A stretch of 39,112 nucleotides of DNA. Source: Desulfuromonadaceae bacterium (GTDB lineage Bacteria; Desulfobacterota; Desulfuromonadia; Desulfuromonadales; SZUA-401). Below the pieces are notes generated by a model. The model did not search any database and was not told where the DNA came from. It saw nothing but the letters and a program-made list of their open reading frames with translations. Positions 22,739 to 31,097 of the stretch are shown piece by piece (positions within the stretch are counted from its first letter, which is position 1; every line of letters begins with the position of its first letter). The stretch spans positions 1 through 39,112 of the forward strand of contig QKBP01000018.1 in NCBI GenBank assembly GCA_003246035.1, read 5' to 3'. The translations under genes and the position numbers were made by a program.

Positions 22739-23674
22739 GTGGAGACCGAACAGAAACTTCATCTGCTTCATCGCGCCCGTCTCAAGGGGGTGTTCCGGAG
22801 GATTTCCGTGGTCGTGGTGATCGGCGTGCTGGCCTACTACTCGATAGCCGTGGTCTACGCGACCCGCACCATCTACAAAGTCCGGCGCAACTACGCGGTT
22901 GTCCTCGAGGATCTCTCGGGGGAACGCCGGGTCGTTTCCGAGGTCGGCTGGCATGCCCGCCTCCCGTTCTTTACCCGGATCGAGCTCGAGGTCCCGCTGA
23001 TGAACCAGCAGCTTCACCTCGGCGGGGTCCCCGAAGGCGAGAGGATCATCTCCCAGGGGAACGTGGCGCTGATCACCAGCGCCATGCTCACCTACCGCAT
23101 CCGCGACCTCGAGCGCTGGGGGATCGAGAATCAGTCGCCCCAGGCCCTGCTGCAGAACGACTTCGACGGCATCGTCAAGGACATCATGCAGGGGCGGATC
23201 GTCGACGAGCTGATTTCACACCGCGAGGAGATCAAGGAGGAGATCTTTACCGACCTGAAGAACCGTCCGATCAACCAGGGCGGCCCGACCCTCGAGGAGA
23301 AGTACGGGATCGAGATCGTCTCCTTCGTACTGCGGGACACCCGTTTCAGCGAAAAGCTGGCCGAGGCCTCCGAGGAGAAGAAGCGACGCGAGCTGATCGC
23401 CGAGGCGGAGAACTACGCCGCCGACCTCGAGGCGAGCCGGACCCGCAAGCTGTACGCCGCCTACAGCGAATCGATCCGCGAGTTCCGTGCCTCTCTGGGG
23501 CTGAAGAAGGAGAGCGACCGCTACCTGTTCGAGTTCCTCAACCAGCAGAAGTGGGCGACCGCCTACGAGAAGAATCAGCACGGGCAGAACACCTTCGTGC
23601 TCAACAACACCAACACCTCTCCCTCGGTGGTTCTGCCGGAGCTCTCCCCGGAGCCCCAGGCGGCCGATCGCTGA
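22739..23674 (+). CDS. SPFH/band 7 (prohibitin-like) membrane protein
   Basis: 311 residues from the GTG at 22739, seven bases after AAGGAGG; the ATG inside GGATATGCC is out of frame. One N-terminal membrane helix (about 22-42) is followed by an SPFH domain (NYAVVLEDLSGERRVVSEVGWHAR read in parts, with FTRIELEVPLMNQQLHL) and a charged helical stretch (EASEEKKRRELIAEAENYAA) like HflK/HflC and prohibitins. The upstream 213 bases are AT-rich, with no clear -35. The Lon-type AAA+ gene starts 15 bases downstream, so the pair probably form a membrane-ring and protease complex, as HflKC do with FtsH. Confidence 0.85.
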   Translation: METEQKLHLLHRARLKGVFRRISVVVVIGVLAYYSIAVVYATRTIYKVRRNYAVVLEDLSGERRVVSEVGWHARLPFFTRIELEVPLMNQQLHLGGVPEGERIISQGNVALITSAMLTYRIRDLERWGIENQSPQALLQNDFDGIVKDIMQGRIVDELISHREEIKEEIFTDLKNRPINQGGPTLEEKYGIEIVSFVLRDTRFSEKLAEASEEKKRRELIAEAENYAADLEASRTRKLYAAYSESIREFRASLGLKKESDRYLFEFLNQQKWATAYEKNQHGQNTFVLNNTNTSPSVVLPELSPEPQAADR

Positions 23675-23689
23675 GGAAAGGGAGGCGGA

Positions 23690-26600
23690 ATGTACGGGCG
23701 ACGTAAGACGCGCACCCCGGTATACGTTCACCTGTCGGAAAGGCGCCTGCGGCAGATCGACGCGCTGGTCGAAAGCTGGAGTTACGAGATCCGCCTGTTC
23801 GTGCTCCGCCAGCTGCGCCAGTTCGAGCCGCGCCGCACTCCCTTCCTGATCCTGAGGGCGGGGCTGCGCCGGCTCCTGTTCAGCCGTGACAAGGGCTTCC
23901 AGTTGCTGCAGGACCCCGAGCAGCTCAACGACTGGCGCAGGCGCTTCAAGGTCTCGGGGTCGCAGAATGCCCGGGCCGCCTGGGAGAAGATCCTGCTGAA
24001 GGAGCTCGACTGGCACGATTACCAGTACCTGGTCGATCAGCTCGAGAAGCGGACCTCGGACATCTACGTCCCCGAGAAGCTGATCCGCACCTTCGATCGT
24101 CTCTACCATGCGCATATCCTCAAGGAGTATTCGGAGGAGGCCGATGTCCCCCGCGCGCCGCTGGTGCTGGTGGTCGGCGGGAGCGGCAGCGGCAAGACCG
24201 CCACCGTCGCCCAGGCGATCGAAGAGGCGATCTTCCGCTCCGAGGTCCGCCCCAAGCTCGACCTGAAGGCCAAGCAGCGCGAAGTGCTCGCCAACGAGCC
24301 GATCTGGCGGAGCCTCGAGGATATCGACCCCGAACTGGCGGTGCGCATCGAACGGCGGCGCAAGGTCGAACGTCTCCGCCTGATGGCGCGGCTGCCGCTG
24401 GTGAAGTACCTGTTCCGCGAGCGGATCGCCCAGGCGCTGTCGGTGCTCGAAGAGCAGGGGGTCGAGGTCGACTACGCGGTGATCACGCCCAACGACTACC
24501 AGACCGCCTGGTCGGGGGAGCCGGGGAATTACCTGCGCAAGGCGATGGGCGACCCGCGGCGCTGCTCGATCCGCCATCTCGAGGAGGCCCACTCGGCGTT
24601 CGGGCGCCCCGAGATGCTCAGCACCGCCAACGGCCAGCAGGGGACCCTGATCGATTCGTCGAACATCCTGCTCGACGAGATCGTCAACGGACGCCGGGAC
24701 TGCCTGCTGATCGCCACCAGCGACCGGACCGAGCTGTTCGACCCGTCGATCTATCGGCGTTTCGTCGAACGGGGCCTGGTGATCGACATCAGCGAGCTGT
24801 GGGAAGACCCCGCCAACCTGCGCGAGGTGGTACGGCGCGAATTGCGCCGCCGCAATTTCCGTTTCGGTCCCAGCGGGGCCCCGCGGGAGCTCGACGAGGC
24901 CGTGCTCGACAGCTGCGTGGAAAGACTCTACCCGATCTTCCAGGAGCGGAGCCTGCGCATCACCCCGGCGTACGTGCGCCGCCTGATCGATTCGCTGATC
25001 ACCCTCAAGGGGGATTTTCATGCCGACCTGCTGGCCGACCAGCTGCTGGTGCGCAACGCCTTCAAGGCGGTGGCGCGCAACGTCTACGGTTCGCTCTACA
25101 AGAAGGTCGTGGGGCAGATGGAGCGCAACGTACGCTGGAACGAGTACATCGGGGGGATCAAGAACGAATTCTCCGAGATGGCCAACAACGCCCTGTTCTA
25201 CAACATCAGCGACGAAAAGGGCGTGGTGCTGACGGGTCCGCCGGGGTCGGGCAAGACCTTCATGGTGCGGGCCTGGCTCGGGGACAACCGCGAGGTCCAG
25301 GACCTGGCCGTCAAGCTGAACGACCTGAGCGACCCCAACCAGCCGCTCGAGGGGATGGTGGAAAACCTCGAGCGGGTGTACGACATCGCCAAGATGCTCA
25401 GCCCCGCGATGGTCTTTTTCGACGAAGGGGACGCGGTCGCACCCCGCCGCTCCCCCCAGGGCGGGAGCCCCTACGACAAGGTGACCAACACCTTCCTCTC
25501 GATCATCGACGGTGAATCGCCGCTCTCGCGGGTCTTCACCGTGTTGACCACCAACCGCCTCGACATCATCGACCCGGCGCTGATCCGTTCGAAACGGCTC
25601 AAGGTGCTCAACGTCAGCGGTCACCTGCGCGAGGAGGACGCCCTGCGCATCGTGACCAAGGAGCTGCAGGACATCCCGCTCGCTTCCGGGATGAGTTACG
25701 AGGAGATGGTGCGGGTGGCCCAGAACCTGTGTGAAACCCCCGCCGATTTCACCGCGTTCGCCGAGAAGGTCCGCAGCCTCAGGAACACCGAGGTGGAGGT
25801 GATGAGCAAGCTGTTGCGCGTGGTCGAGGGGAGCGAAGAGGACCGCAGCCGCTTCGTGCGGTTCAACTACAAGACCCTGCTCGGTCTGCTCGAGGGGGCC
25901 GAGGGGACGGCGCAGATGCTGTTGCGGGCGCGGCAGGGAGAAGAGGGGCTGCTCGAGCTCCTCGATGACATCGCCGAACGTTTCCGTCCCCAGCAGGCCT
26001 CCGGGATCTTCCCTGTGACCCGCTGGCACCTGCAGGCCGCCCGCGCCCAGCTGGCCGAAAGCCCGATGCGCAAGGGGAAACAGCAGCTCGAGGAGTTTCT
26101 CGAAACCGAGCTTTCACGGGAGCCGCAGGTCGGTTTCGTGGTCGGCGTGGGGGCCAATGAGACCTCCGGGATGCTGCTGCCGATCGCCTCGGCGCTGGTC
26201 TATCGCATGTTCCCGGAAAAGCTGCTGGTGACCGGCGCGGTCTCGACCACGGCCCCGGGGGCCGGCGAGCTCGACATGGCCGTGCAGATGACCCGCCAGA
26301 GCGCCCAGGAGGCCCTGACCCTGGTCGAGAACTACCTCCAGGAGCTCTCCCCCGAGCTGAACGTGACCCGCCTGCTGGGAGAGTTCCTCGACGGGTACAC
26401 CATCCACCACCAGATGCTCTCCGCCTCGTACAGCGTCGGGGGGCCTTCGGCCGGCTTCGCCCTGGCGATCAACACCCTCTCGGTGCTGCTGCAGCTGCCG
26501 GTCTTCAACGACTTCGGCATCACCGGGGCGCCCTGGATCAAGGGGGCCCAGACGGGCGAGGTGGGAGCCTCGGTGATTATCGGCGGACACCGCAAGAAGG

Positions 26601-27046
26601 CCGAAAAGGTACTCCAGTACCTGCCACGCATGTACATGCCGTTGCAGAACTACCAGGACATCGAGCCGGAGGTTCTCGAAGCCTACCGGATTGCAGGGCG
26701 GGATATTCGCGGTGTCCGCTCCTTCTCGGCGCTCGTCCCCGAGGTGCTCCAGGTCAGTCCCCTGCAGCGACAGCGCTTCGAGCGCTTTCACTTGCTGCGC
26801 ATCGAGCGCGACCTGAAGCGGGGCGCCGGGGAGGGGGAAGGCGACGAAGCGCGCCTGGCGAAGCTGGAACGCGAGCTGCGACAGGAGGTCGAGGGGGAAA
26901 TCCGTCGGCGCATGCAGGTCATCGCCCGGACGGTGCGGACGGGAGAGGCGTTCGCGAGCCTCGCCGGACTGTTCGCCGCCGATCAGCCCGCCAAGGCCGC
27001 AGTCGAAGGTCCCGAGGCGTCCCGCGGCCTCTCGGTCGAGCGTTGA
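23690..27046 (+). CDS. Two-AAA+ Lon-type (S16) protease, 1118 residues
   Basis: An unusual architecture. Residues ~1-150 are helical and basic. The first P-loop ATPase domain has Walker A GGSGSGKT (163-170) and a Walker B-like ILLDE (326-330), with sensor-1-like IATSDRTE. The second AAA+ domain has GPPGSGKT (516-523), Walker B MVFFDEGD (Asp578, Glu579), LTTNRLD and a likely arginine finger near Arg633. The C-terminal part is a Lon proteolytic domain: Ser920 in GGPSAGF and Lys970 in IGGHRKK, the Ser-Lys dyad about 50 residues apart (about 43 in E. coli Lon). A charged coiled coil ends the protein (about 1025-1085). There is no LonA N-domain and no membrane helix, so membrane placement would come from the SPFH partner. 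Confidence 0.87.
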   Translation: MYGRRKTRTPVYVHLSERRLRQIDALVESWSYEIRLFVLRQLRQFEPRRTPFLILRAGLRRLLFSRDKGFQLLQDPEQLNDWRRRFKVSGSQNARAAWEKILLKELDWHDYQYLVDQLEKRTSDIYVPEKLIRTFDRLYHAHILKEYSEEADVPRAPLVLVVGGSGSGKTATVAQAIEEAIFRSEVRPKLDLKAKQREVLANEPIWRSLEDIDPELAVRIERRRKVERLRLMARLPLVKYLFRERIAQALSVLEEQGVEVDYAVITPNDYQTAWSGEPGNYLRKAMGDPRRCSIRHLEEAHSAFGRPEMLSTANGQQGTLIDSSNILLDEIVNGRRDCLLIATSDRTELFDPSIYRRFVERGLVIDISELWEDPANLREVVRRELRRRNFRFGPSGAPRELDEAVLDSCVERLYPIFQERSLRITPAYVRRLIDSLITLKGDFHADLLADQLLVRNAFKAVARNVYGSLYKKVVGQMERNVRWNEYIGGIKNEFSEMANNALFYNISDEKGVVLTGPPGSGKTFMVRAWLGDNREVQDLAVKLNDLSDPNQPLEGMVENLERVYDIAKMLSPAMVFFDEGDAVAPRRSPQGGSPYDKVTNTFLSIIDGESPLSRVFTVLTTNRLDIIDPALIRSKRLKVLNVSGHLREEDALRIVTKELQDIPLASGMSYEEMVRVAQNLCETPADFTAFAEKVRSLRNTEVEVMSKLLRVVEGSEEDRSRFVRFNYKTLLGLLEGAEGTAQMLLRARQGEEGLLELLDDIAERFRPQQASGIFPVTRWHLQAARAQLAESPMRKGKQQLEEFLETELSREPQVGFVVGVGANETSGMLLPIASALVYRMFPEKLLVTGAVSTTAPGAGELDMAVQMTRQSAQEALTLVENYLQELSPELNVTRLLGEFLDGYTIHHQMLSASYSVGGPSAGFALAINTLSVLLQLPVFNDFGITGAPWIKGAQTGEVGASVIIGGHRKKAEKVLQYLPRMYMPLQNYQDIEPEVLEAYRIAGRDIRGVRSFSALVPEVLQVSPLQRQRFERFHLLRIERDLKRGAGEGEGDEARLAKLERELRQEVEGEIRRRMQVIARTVRTGEAFASLAGLFAADQPAKAAVEGPEASRGLSVER

Positions 27047-27055
27047 CTGGCGGGG

Positions 27056-28180
27056 CTAGGCCCGGGGGAGCAGCTCTTCCTGTGCGCTCTGGGGGGAGCC
27101 CTGGTTGTGGAGATAGACGCTGCGGCTCGGGAAGGCGATCTCCAGCCCCATCCCCTCGAGAATGTCCATGATCTTCAGGCACACGTCCTGGCGGGCGTCG
27201 AGGTACTCGCGCCAGACCGTGGTGGTGGTGAAGCAGTAGACCATGATGTCGAGGGAGCTGGCGCCGAAGTCGGTGAAGTGGACCAGGAAGAACTCCTGGT
27301 CGATGGCCGGATGGCTGGTGAGCATGGCGCGGACCCGCTGGACCGCCGTGCGCATCTGCTCGGGGCTGGTGGCGTAGGTGACGCCGACCGTCATCTTGAT
27401 GCGCCGCTTCGGCATGCGGCTGAAGTTGTTGACCGCAAGGTTGGCGATCACGTTGTTCGGCACGGTGATCAGGGTCTTGGCGAAGGTGCGGACCTTGGTG
27501 GAGCGGAAGCCGATCTCCTCGACGGTCCCCTCGAGATCCCCGGCCTTGATCCAGTCGCCGATCTTGAAGGGGCGGTCGAGGATGATCATCAGCGAGCCGA
27601 AGATGTTGGAGAGGGTGTCCTTGGCGGCGAGCGCCACTGCCAGGCCGCCGATCCCGAGGGAGGCGAGCAGTCCCGAGATCGAGTAGCCGAGGTTCTGGAT
27701 CGCCATGATCGCGGCGATGACGATCACGAAGGCCTTGAGGCTCTTGCGGATGAAGGGGATCAGGTGGTCGTCGAGCTGGGAGTCGGTCTTTTCCGCCCAG
27801 CGGGTCAGGAAGGTGTCGACCAGGTCGGTGAGGTTGAAGAAGATCCAGGCCACTCCCCCGGTGACCATCAGCTTGAGCAGCCCCTGCACGAACAGCCTCA
27901 GGTTGACCGGTTCCACGGGGAGGGCGAGGATCGCGGCCGCGACGAACAGCCCGGCGGTGAAGACCAGGAATTCGAGCGGTTTCTGCAGGCTCTGCACGAA
28001 CAGGTCGTCGTAGTCGGACGCGGTCCGTTGCGACAGCGGCCGCATGACGCGCGCGAAGAAGTGCGCCAGCAGCTTGCGACCCAGCAGGGCCACGATCAGG
28101 GCGGTGAAGGCGCCGGCGAACTGGCCGACGCTGGTGCCGAGAAAGGTTTTGTCGAGTAGCGCGAAGATATCCTGAATCAT
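27056..28180 (-). CDS. MscS-family mechanosensitive ion channel
   Basis: 374 residues. There are four hydrophobic segments before the MscS core. The pore helix is GLLASLGIGGLAVALAAKD, followed by the beta domain (LDRPFKIGDWIKAGDLEGTV, EEIGFRSTKVRTF, ITVPNNVIANLAVNNFS) and a C-terminal alpha-beta domain. It opens under membrane tension during osmotic downshock. It is convergent with the Lon-type gene, nine bases between stops, and has no operon partner. Confidence 0.92.
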   Translation of the reverse strand: MIQDIFALLDKTFLGTSVGQFAGAFTALIVALLGRKLLAHFFARVMRPLSQRTASDYDDLFVQSLQKPLEFLVFTAGLFVAAAILALPVEPVNLRLFVQGLLKLMVTGGVAWIFFNLTDLVDTFLTRWAEKTDSQLDDHLIPFIRKSLKAFVIVIAAIMAIQNLGYSISGLLASLGIGGLAVALAAKDTLSNIFGSLMIILDRPFKIGDWIKAGDLEGTVEEIGFRSTKVRTFAKTLITVPNNVIANLAVNNFSRMPKRRIKMTVGVTYATSPEQMRTAVQRVRAMLTSHPAIDQEFFLVHFTDFGASSLDIMVYCFTTTTVWREYLDARQDVCLKIMDILEGMGLEIAFPSRSVYLHNQGSPQSAQEELLPRA

Positions 28181-28265
28181 CTGTCCCTCCCTGCGAGTGC
28201 CCCCTAGATAGCAGAAGTCCCTGGCCTTTTCAAGTCACCGCTCCCCCTGCAGGTTGACGACGCTG

Positions 28266-28274
28266 TGCTACAAT
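28266..28274 (+). promoter_or_regulatory. Candidate extended -10 promoter of acnA
   Basis: TGC-TACAAT (28266-28274) is a one-mismatch -10 with the TGn extension, 33 bases before the ATG. A TTGACG lies too close (nine bases) to be its -35. Confidence 0.42.
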
Positions 28275-28307
28275 GGGGGTGCATTTCATGACCCGAGGAG
28301 AGAGTCC

Positions 28308-30971
28308 ATGGCCCGTTCCCGTGACAGTTTCAGGACCCGTCAGCCGCTGGTGGCCGACGGAAAAAGCTACGATATTTTCAGCCTCGCCGCCCTCGAAAAG
28401 GAGAGCGGCCTTTCCTTGACCCGCCTCCCCCTGACCCTCAAGGTGTTGCTCGAAAACCTGCTCCGCTTCGAGGACGACGAAACGGTGAACGCCGACGATA
28501 TCCGCGCCCTGCTCGCCTGGCTGGACCGCCGCGCGAGCGACCACGAGATCGCTTTCCGCCCGGCGCGGGTGCTGATGCAGGATTTCACCGGGGTGCCGGC
28601 GGTGGTCGACCTGGCGGCGATGCGTGACGCGGTGGCCCGCGCCGGAGGCGACCCGCAGGCGATCAACCCCCAGGTCCCGGTCGATCTGGTCATCGACCAC
28701 TCGGTGATCGTCGACGAGTACGGTGCGCCGCAGGCCTTTGACGTCAACGTGCAGAAGGAGATGGAGCGGAACCGCGAGCGCTACGCTTTTCTGCGCTGGG
28801 GACAGCTCGCCTTCGAGAACTTCCGCGTCGTCCCGCCCGGAACCGGGATCTGCCACCAGGTCAACCTCGAGTACCTGGGGCGCACGGTCTGGAGCGAGGA
28901 GCAGGACGGGCGCACGCTTGCCTATCCCGACACCCTGGTCGGTACCGACAGCCACACCACGATGATCAACGGTCTCTCGATCCTCGGCTGGGGGGTCGGG
29001 GGGATCGAGGCGGAGGCGGCGATGCTCGGCCAGCCGATCTCCATGATCATCCCCGAGGTGGTCGGCTTCCGCATGACCGGCAAGCTCAACGAGGGGGTGA
29101 CCGCCACCGACCTGGTGCTGACCGTTACCCAGATGCTGCGCGAGTTCGGGGTGGTCGGCAAGTTCGTGGAATTCTTCGGCTCCGGGCTGTCGCAGATGCC
29201 GCTGGCCGATCGTGCGACCATCGCCAACATGTCCCCCGAGTACGGGGCGACCTGCGGCTGGTTCCCCATCGACAACGTCACCCTCAACTACCTGAAGCTC
29301 ACCGGCCGCGACGAAGTGGTGCCGCTGGTCGAGGCCTATGCCAAGCACCAGGGCCTGTGGCGTGACGACGGCAGCCCCGATCCCGAGTTCAGCGACGTGC
29401 TGGAGCTCGATCTCGCCACGGTCAAACCGAGCCTGGCGGGACCGAAGCGGCCCCAGGACCGGGTCAATCTTGAGGACCTCAAGGCCGCGACCGAGAAGAC
29501 CTTCCCCGAAGGCGAGGCAGGCAAGAAAGTTGCGGTCAAGGGAGAGGACTTCGAACTCAGGCAGGGGGACGTGGTCATCTCGGCCATCACCTCCTGCACC
29601 AACACCTCGAACCCGGCGGTGATGATGGGGGCCGGTCTGGTGGCCAAGAAGGCGGTGGAGAAGGGGCTCCGGCAGAAGCCCTGGGTCAAGACCTCCCTCG
29701 CGCCCGGCTCCAAGGTCGTGACCGACTACCTCGAAAAGGCCGGGCTGCAGGAGTATCTCGACCGGCTCGGCTACAACGTGGTCGGTTACGGCTGCACCAC
29801 CTGCATCGGCAACTCGGGACCGCTGGTCGGGCCGATCGCCGAGGCGATCGACCAGGGTTCCCTGACGGTCTGTTCAGTCCTCTCGGGGAACCGCAACTTC
29901 GAGGGGCGCATCCACGCCCAGACCCGCAACAGCTGGCTCGCCTCCCCGCCGCTGGTGGTCGCCTTCGCGCTGGCGGGAACGACGCGCATCGACCTGACCT
30001 CCGAGCCGCTCGGGAAGGACAAGGACGGCCACGACGTCTACCTGGCCGACATCTGGCCGAGCGACGCCGAGATCGCGGAGCTGGTCAAGACCGTCTCGGC
30101 CGACATGTTCCGGGAGAAGTATGCCGACGTCTTCACCGGCAACGACGCCTGGCGCAACCTCGATATCCCCAAGGGGAAGACCTACGCCTGGCAGCCCGAC
30201 TCGACCTACGTCAAGGAGCCCCCTTTCTTCGAGGTGCGCAAGGAGATGCCGGAAGGGTATGCCGGCTTCGGGGGGGCGCGCCTGCTCGCCCTGCTCGGTG
30301 ACTCGATCACCACCGACCACATCTCCCCGGCCGGGGCGATTCTCGCCAGCAGCCCCGCCGGCCGCTACCTGCAGGAGCACGGCGTCAAGCCCTCCGATTT
30401 CAACTCCTACGGCTCGCGCCGCGGCAACCACGAGGTGATGATGCGCGGGACCTTCGCCAATATCCGCATCCGCAACGAGCTGGTCCCCGAAACCGAAGGC
30501 GGAGTCACCCGGCATATTCCGAGCGGCGAAGAGCTGAGCATCTACGACGCGGCGATGAAATACCAGCAGGAGCAGACCCCTCTGGTCATCGTCGCCGGCA
30601 AGGAGTACGGGACCGGTTCGAGCCGGGACTGGGCGGCGAAGGGGACCCTCTTGCTGGGCGTCAGGGCGGTGATCGCCGAAAGCTACGAGCGGATCCACCG
30701 CTCCAACCTGATCGGCATGGGGGTGCTGCCGCTGCAGTTCAAGGAGGGGGTGAGCCGCAAGACCCTCGAACTCGACGGCAGCGAGACGTTCGCAGTCCCC
30801 GGCCAGAGCGAAAGTCTGCAGCCCGGACAGGACGTCACCGTGCGAATAACCCGGAACGACGGCTCGACGGAGGACGTGACGATGACCTGTCGCCTCGATA
30901 CCGGCAACGAAATCGCCTACTTCCAGAGCGCTGGAATTCTCAACTACGTACTCCGCCGTCTCGTTGGATAG
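28308..30971 (+). CDS. acnA: Aconitate hydratase, AcnA/IRP1 type
   Basis: 887 residues from the ATG at 28308 (GAGGAG upstream); the start at 28254 would lie at or before the promoter. It interconverts citrate and isocitrate in the TCA cycle. The 4Fe-4S ligands are visible as Cys430 (ITSCTNTSNP), Cys496 and Cys499 (GCTTCIGNSG), close to 435/501/504 of E. coli AcnA. The swivel domain holds GKEYGTGSSRDWAAKG with the catalytic arginine-serine region. Length is normal. It is monocistronic with its own promoter and a G8/C8 terminator. Confidence 0.97.
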   Translation: MARSRDSFRTRQPLVADGKSYDIFSLAALEKESGLSLTRLPLTLKVLLENLLRFEDDETVNADDIRALLAWLDRRASDHEIAFRPARVLMQDFTGVPAVVDLAAMRDAVARAGGDPQAINPQVPVDLVIDHSVIVDEYGAPQAFDVNVQKEMERNRERYAFLRWGQLAFENFRVVPPGTGICHQVNLEYLGRTVWSEEQDGRTLAYPDTLVGTDSHTTMINGLSILGWGVGGIEAEAAMLGQPISMIIPEVVGFRMTGKLNEGVTATDLVLTVTQMLREFGVVGKFVEFFGSGLSQMPLADRATIANMSPEYGATCGWFPIDNVTLNYLKLTGRDEVVPLVEAYAKHQGLWRDDGSPDPEFSDVLELDLATVKPSLAGPKRPQDRVNLEDLKAATEKTFPEGEAGKKVAVKGEDFELRQGDVVISAITSCTNTSNPAVMMGAGLVAKKAVEKGLRQKPWVKTSLAPGSKVVTDYLEKAGLQEYLDRLGYNVVGYGCTTCIGNSGPLVGPIAEAIDQGSLTVCSVLSGNRNFEGRIHAQTRNSWLASPPLVVAFALAGTTRIDLTSEPLGKDKDGHDVYLADIWPSDAEIAELVKTVSADMFREKYADVFTGNDAWRNLDIPKGKTYAWQPDSTYVKEPPFFEVRKEMPEGYAGFGGARLLALLGDSITTDHISPAGAILASSPAGRYLQEHGVKPSDFNSYGSRRGNHEVMMRGTFANIRIRNELVPETEGGVTRHIPSGEELSIYDAAMKYQQEQTPLVIVAGKEYGTGSSRDWAAKGTLLLGVRAVIAESYERIHRSNLIGMGVLPLQFKEGVSRKTLELDGSETFAVPGQSESLQPGQDVTVRITRNDGSTEDVTMTCRLDTGNEIAYFQSAGILNYVLRRLVG

Positions 30972-30981
30972 GCGGCACAGC

Positions 30982-31009
30982 GGGGGGGGCTGTCCCCCCC
31001 CTTTTTTTT
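30982..31009 (+). terminator. Rho-independent terminator after acnA
   Basis: Eight G residues (30982-30989) pair with eight C residues across a CTGT loop, followed by eight T residues. The homopolymer arms are prone to length variation and sequencing error. Confidence 0.92.
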
Positions 31010-31024
31010 CTTGAGCAAATTACT

Positions 31025-31053
31025 TTAGAAAGGCCTCCGCTCTCCTCTATAAT
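31025..31053 (+). promoter_or_regulatory. Sigma-70 promoter of the PAS/GGDEF/EAL gene
   Basis: TTAGAA (31025-31030), exactly 17 bases, then a perfect TATAAT (31048-31053). Transcription would start near 31060. Confidence 0.62.
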
Positions 31054-31054
31054 G

Positions 31055-31080
31055 AAAAAAAGCCCCTCGGATGAGGGGCT
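31055..31080. other. Hairpin at the predicted 5' end of the GGDEF/EAL transcript, minus-strand terminator
   Basis: AGCCCCTC (31061-31068) and GAGGGGCT (31073-31080) form an 8-base stem with a GGAT loop. On the minus strand it is followed by seven T residues, so it reads as a terminator against antisense transcription into acnA. On the plus strand it would cap the 5' end of the message and protect it. Confidence 0.65.
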
Positions 31081-31097
31081 GTTTCCGGGAGAGTCCA

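Noticed and set aside
28253..28258. TTGACG as -35 of the acnA promoter
   Set aside because: Only nine bases separate it from TACAAT, too few for sigma-70. The extended -10 is the better explanation.
31071..31097. ATG at 31071 as start of the GGDEF/EAL protein
   Set aside because: It lies inside a stem just after the predicted transcription start and has no ribosome site. The TTG at 31098 follows GGAGA at a normal distance.
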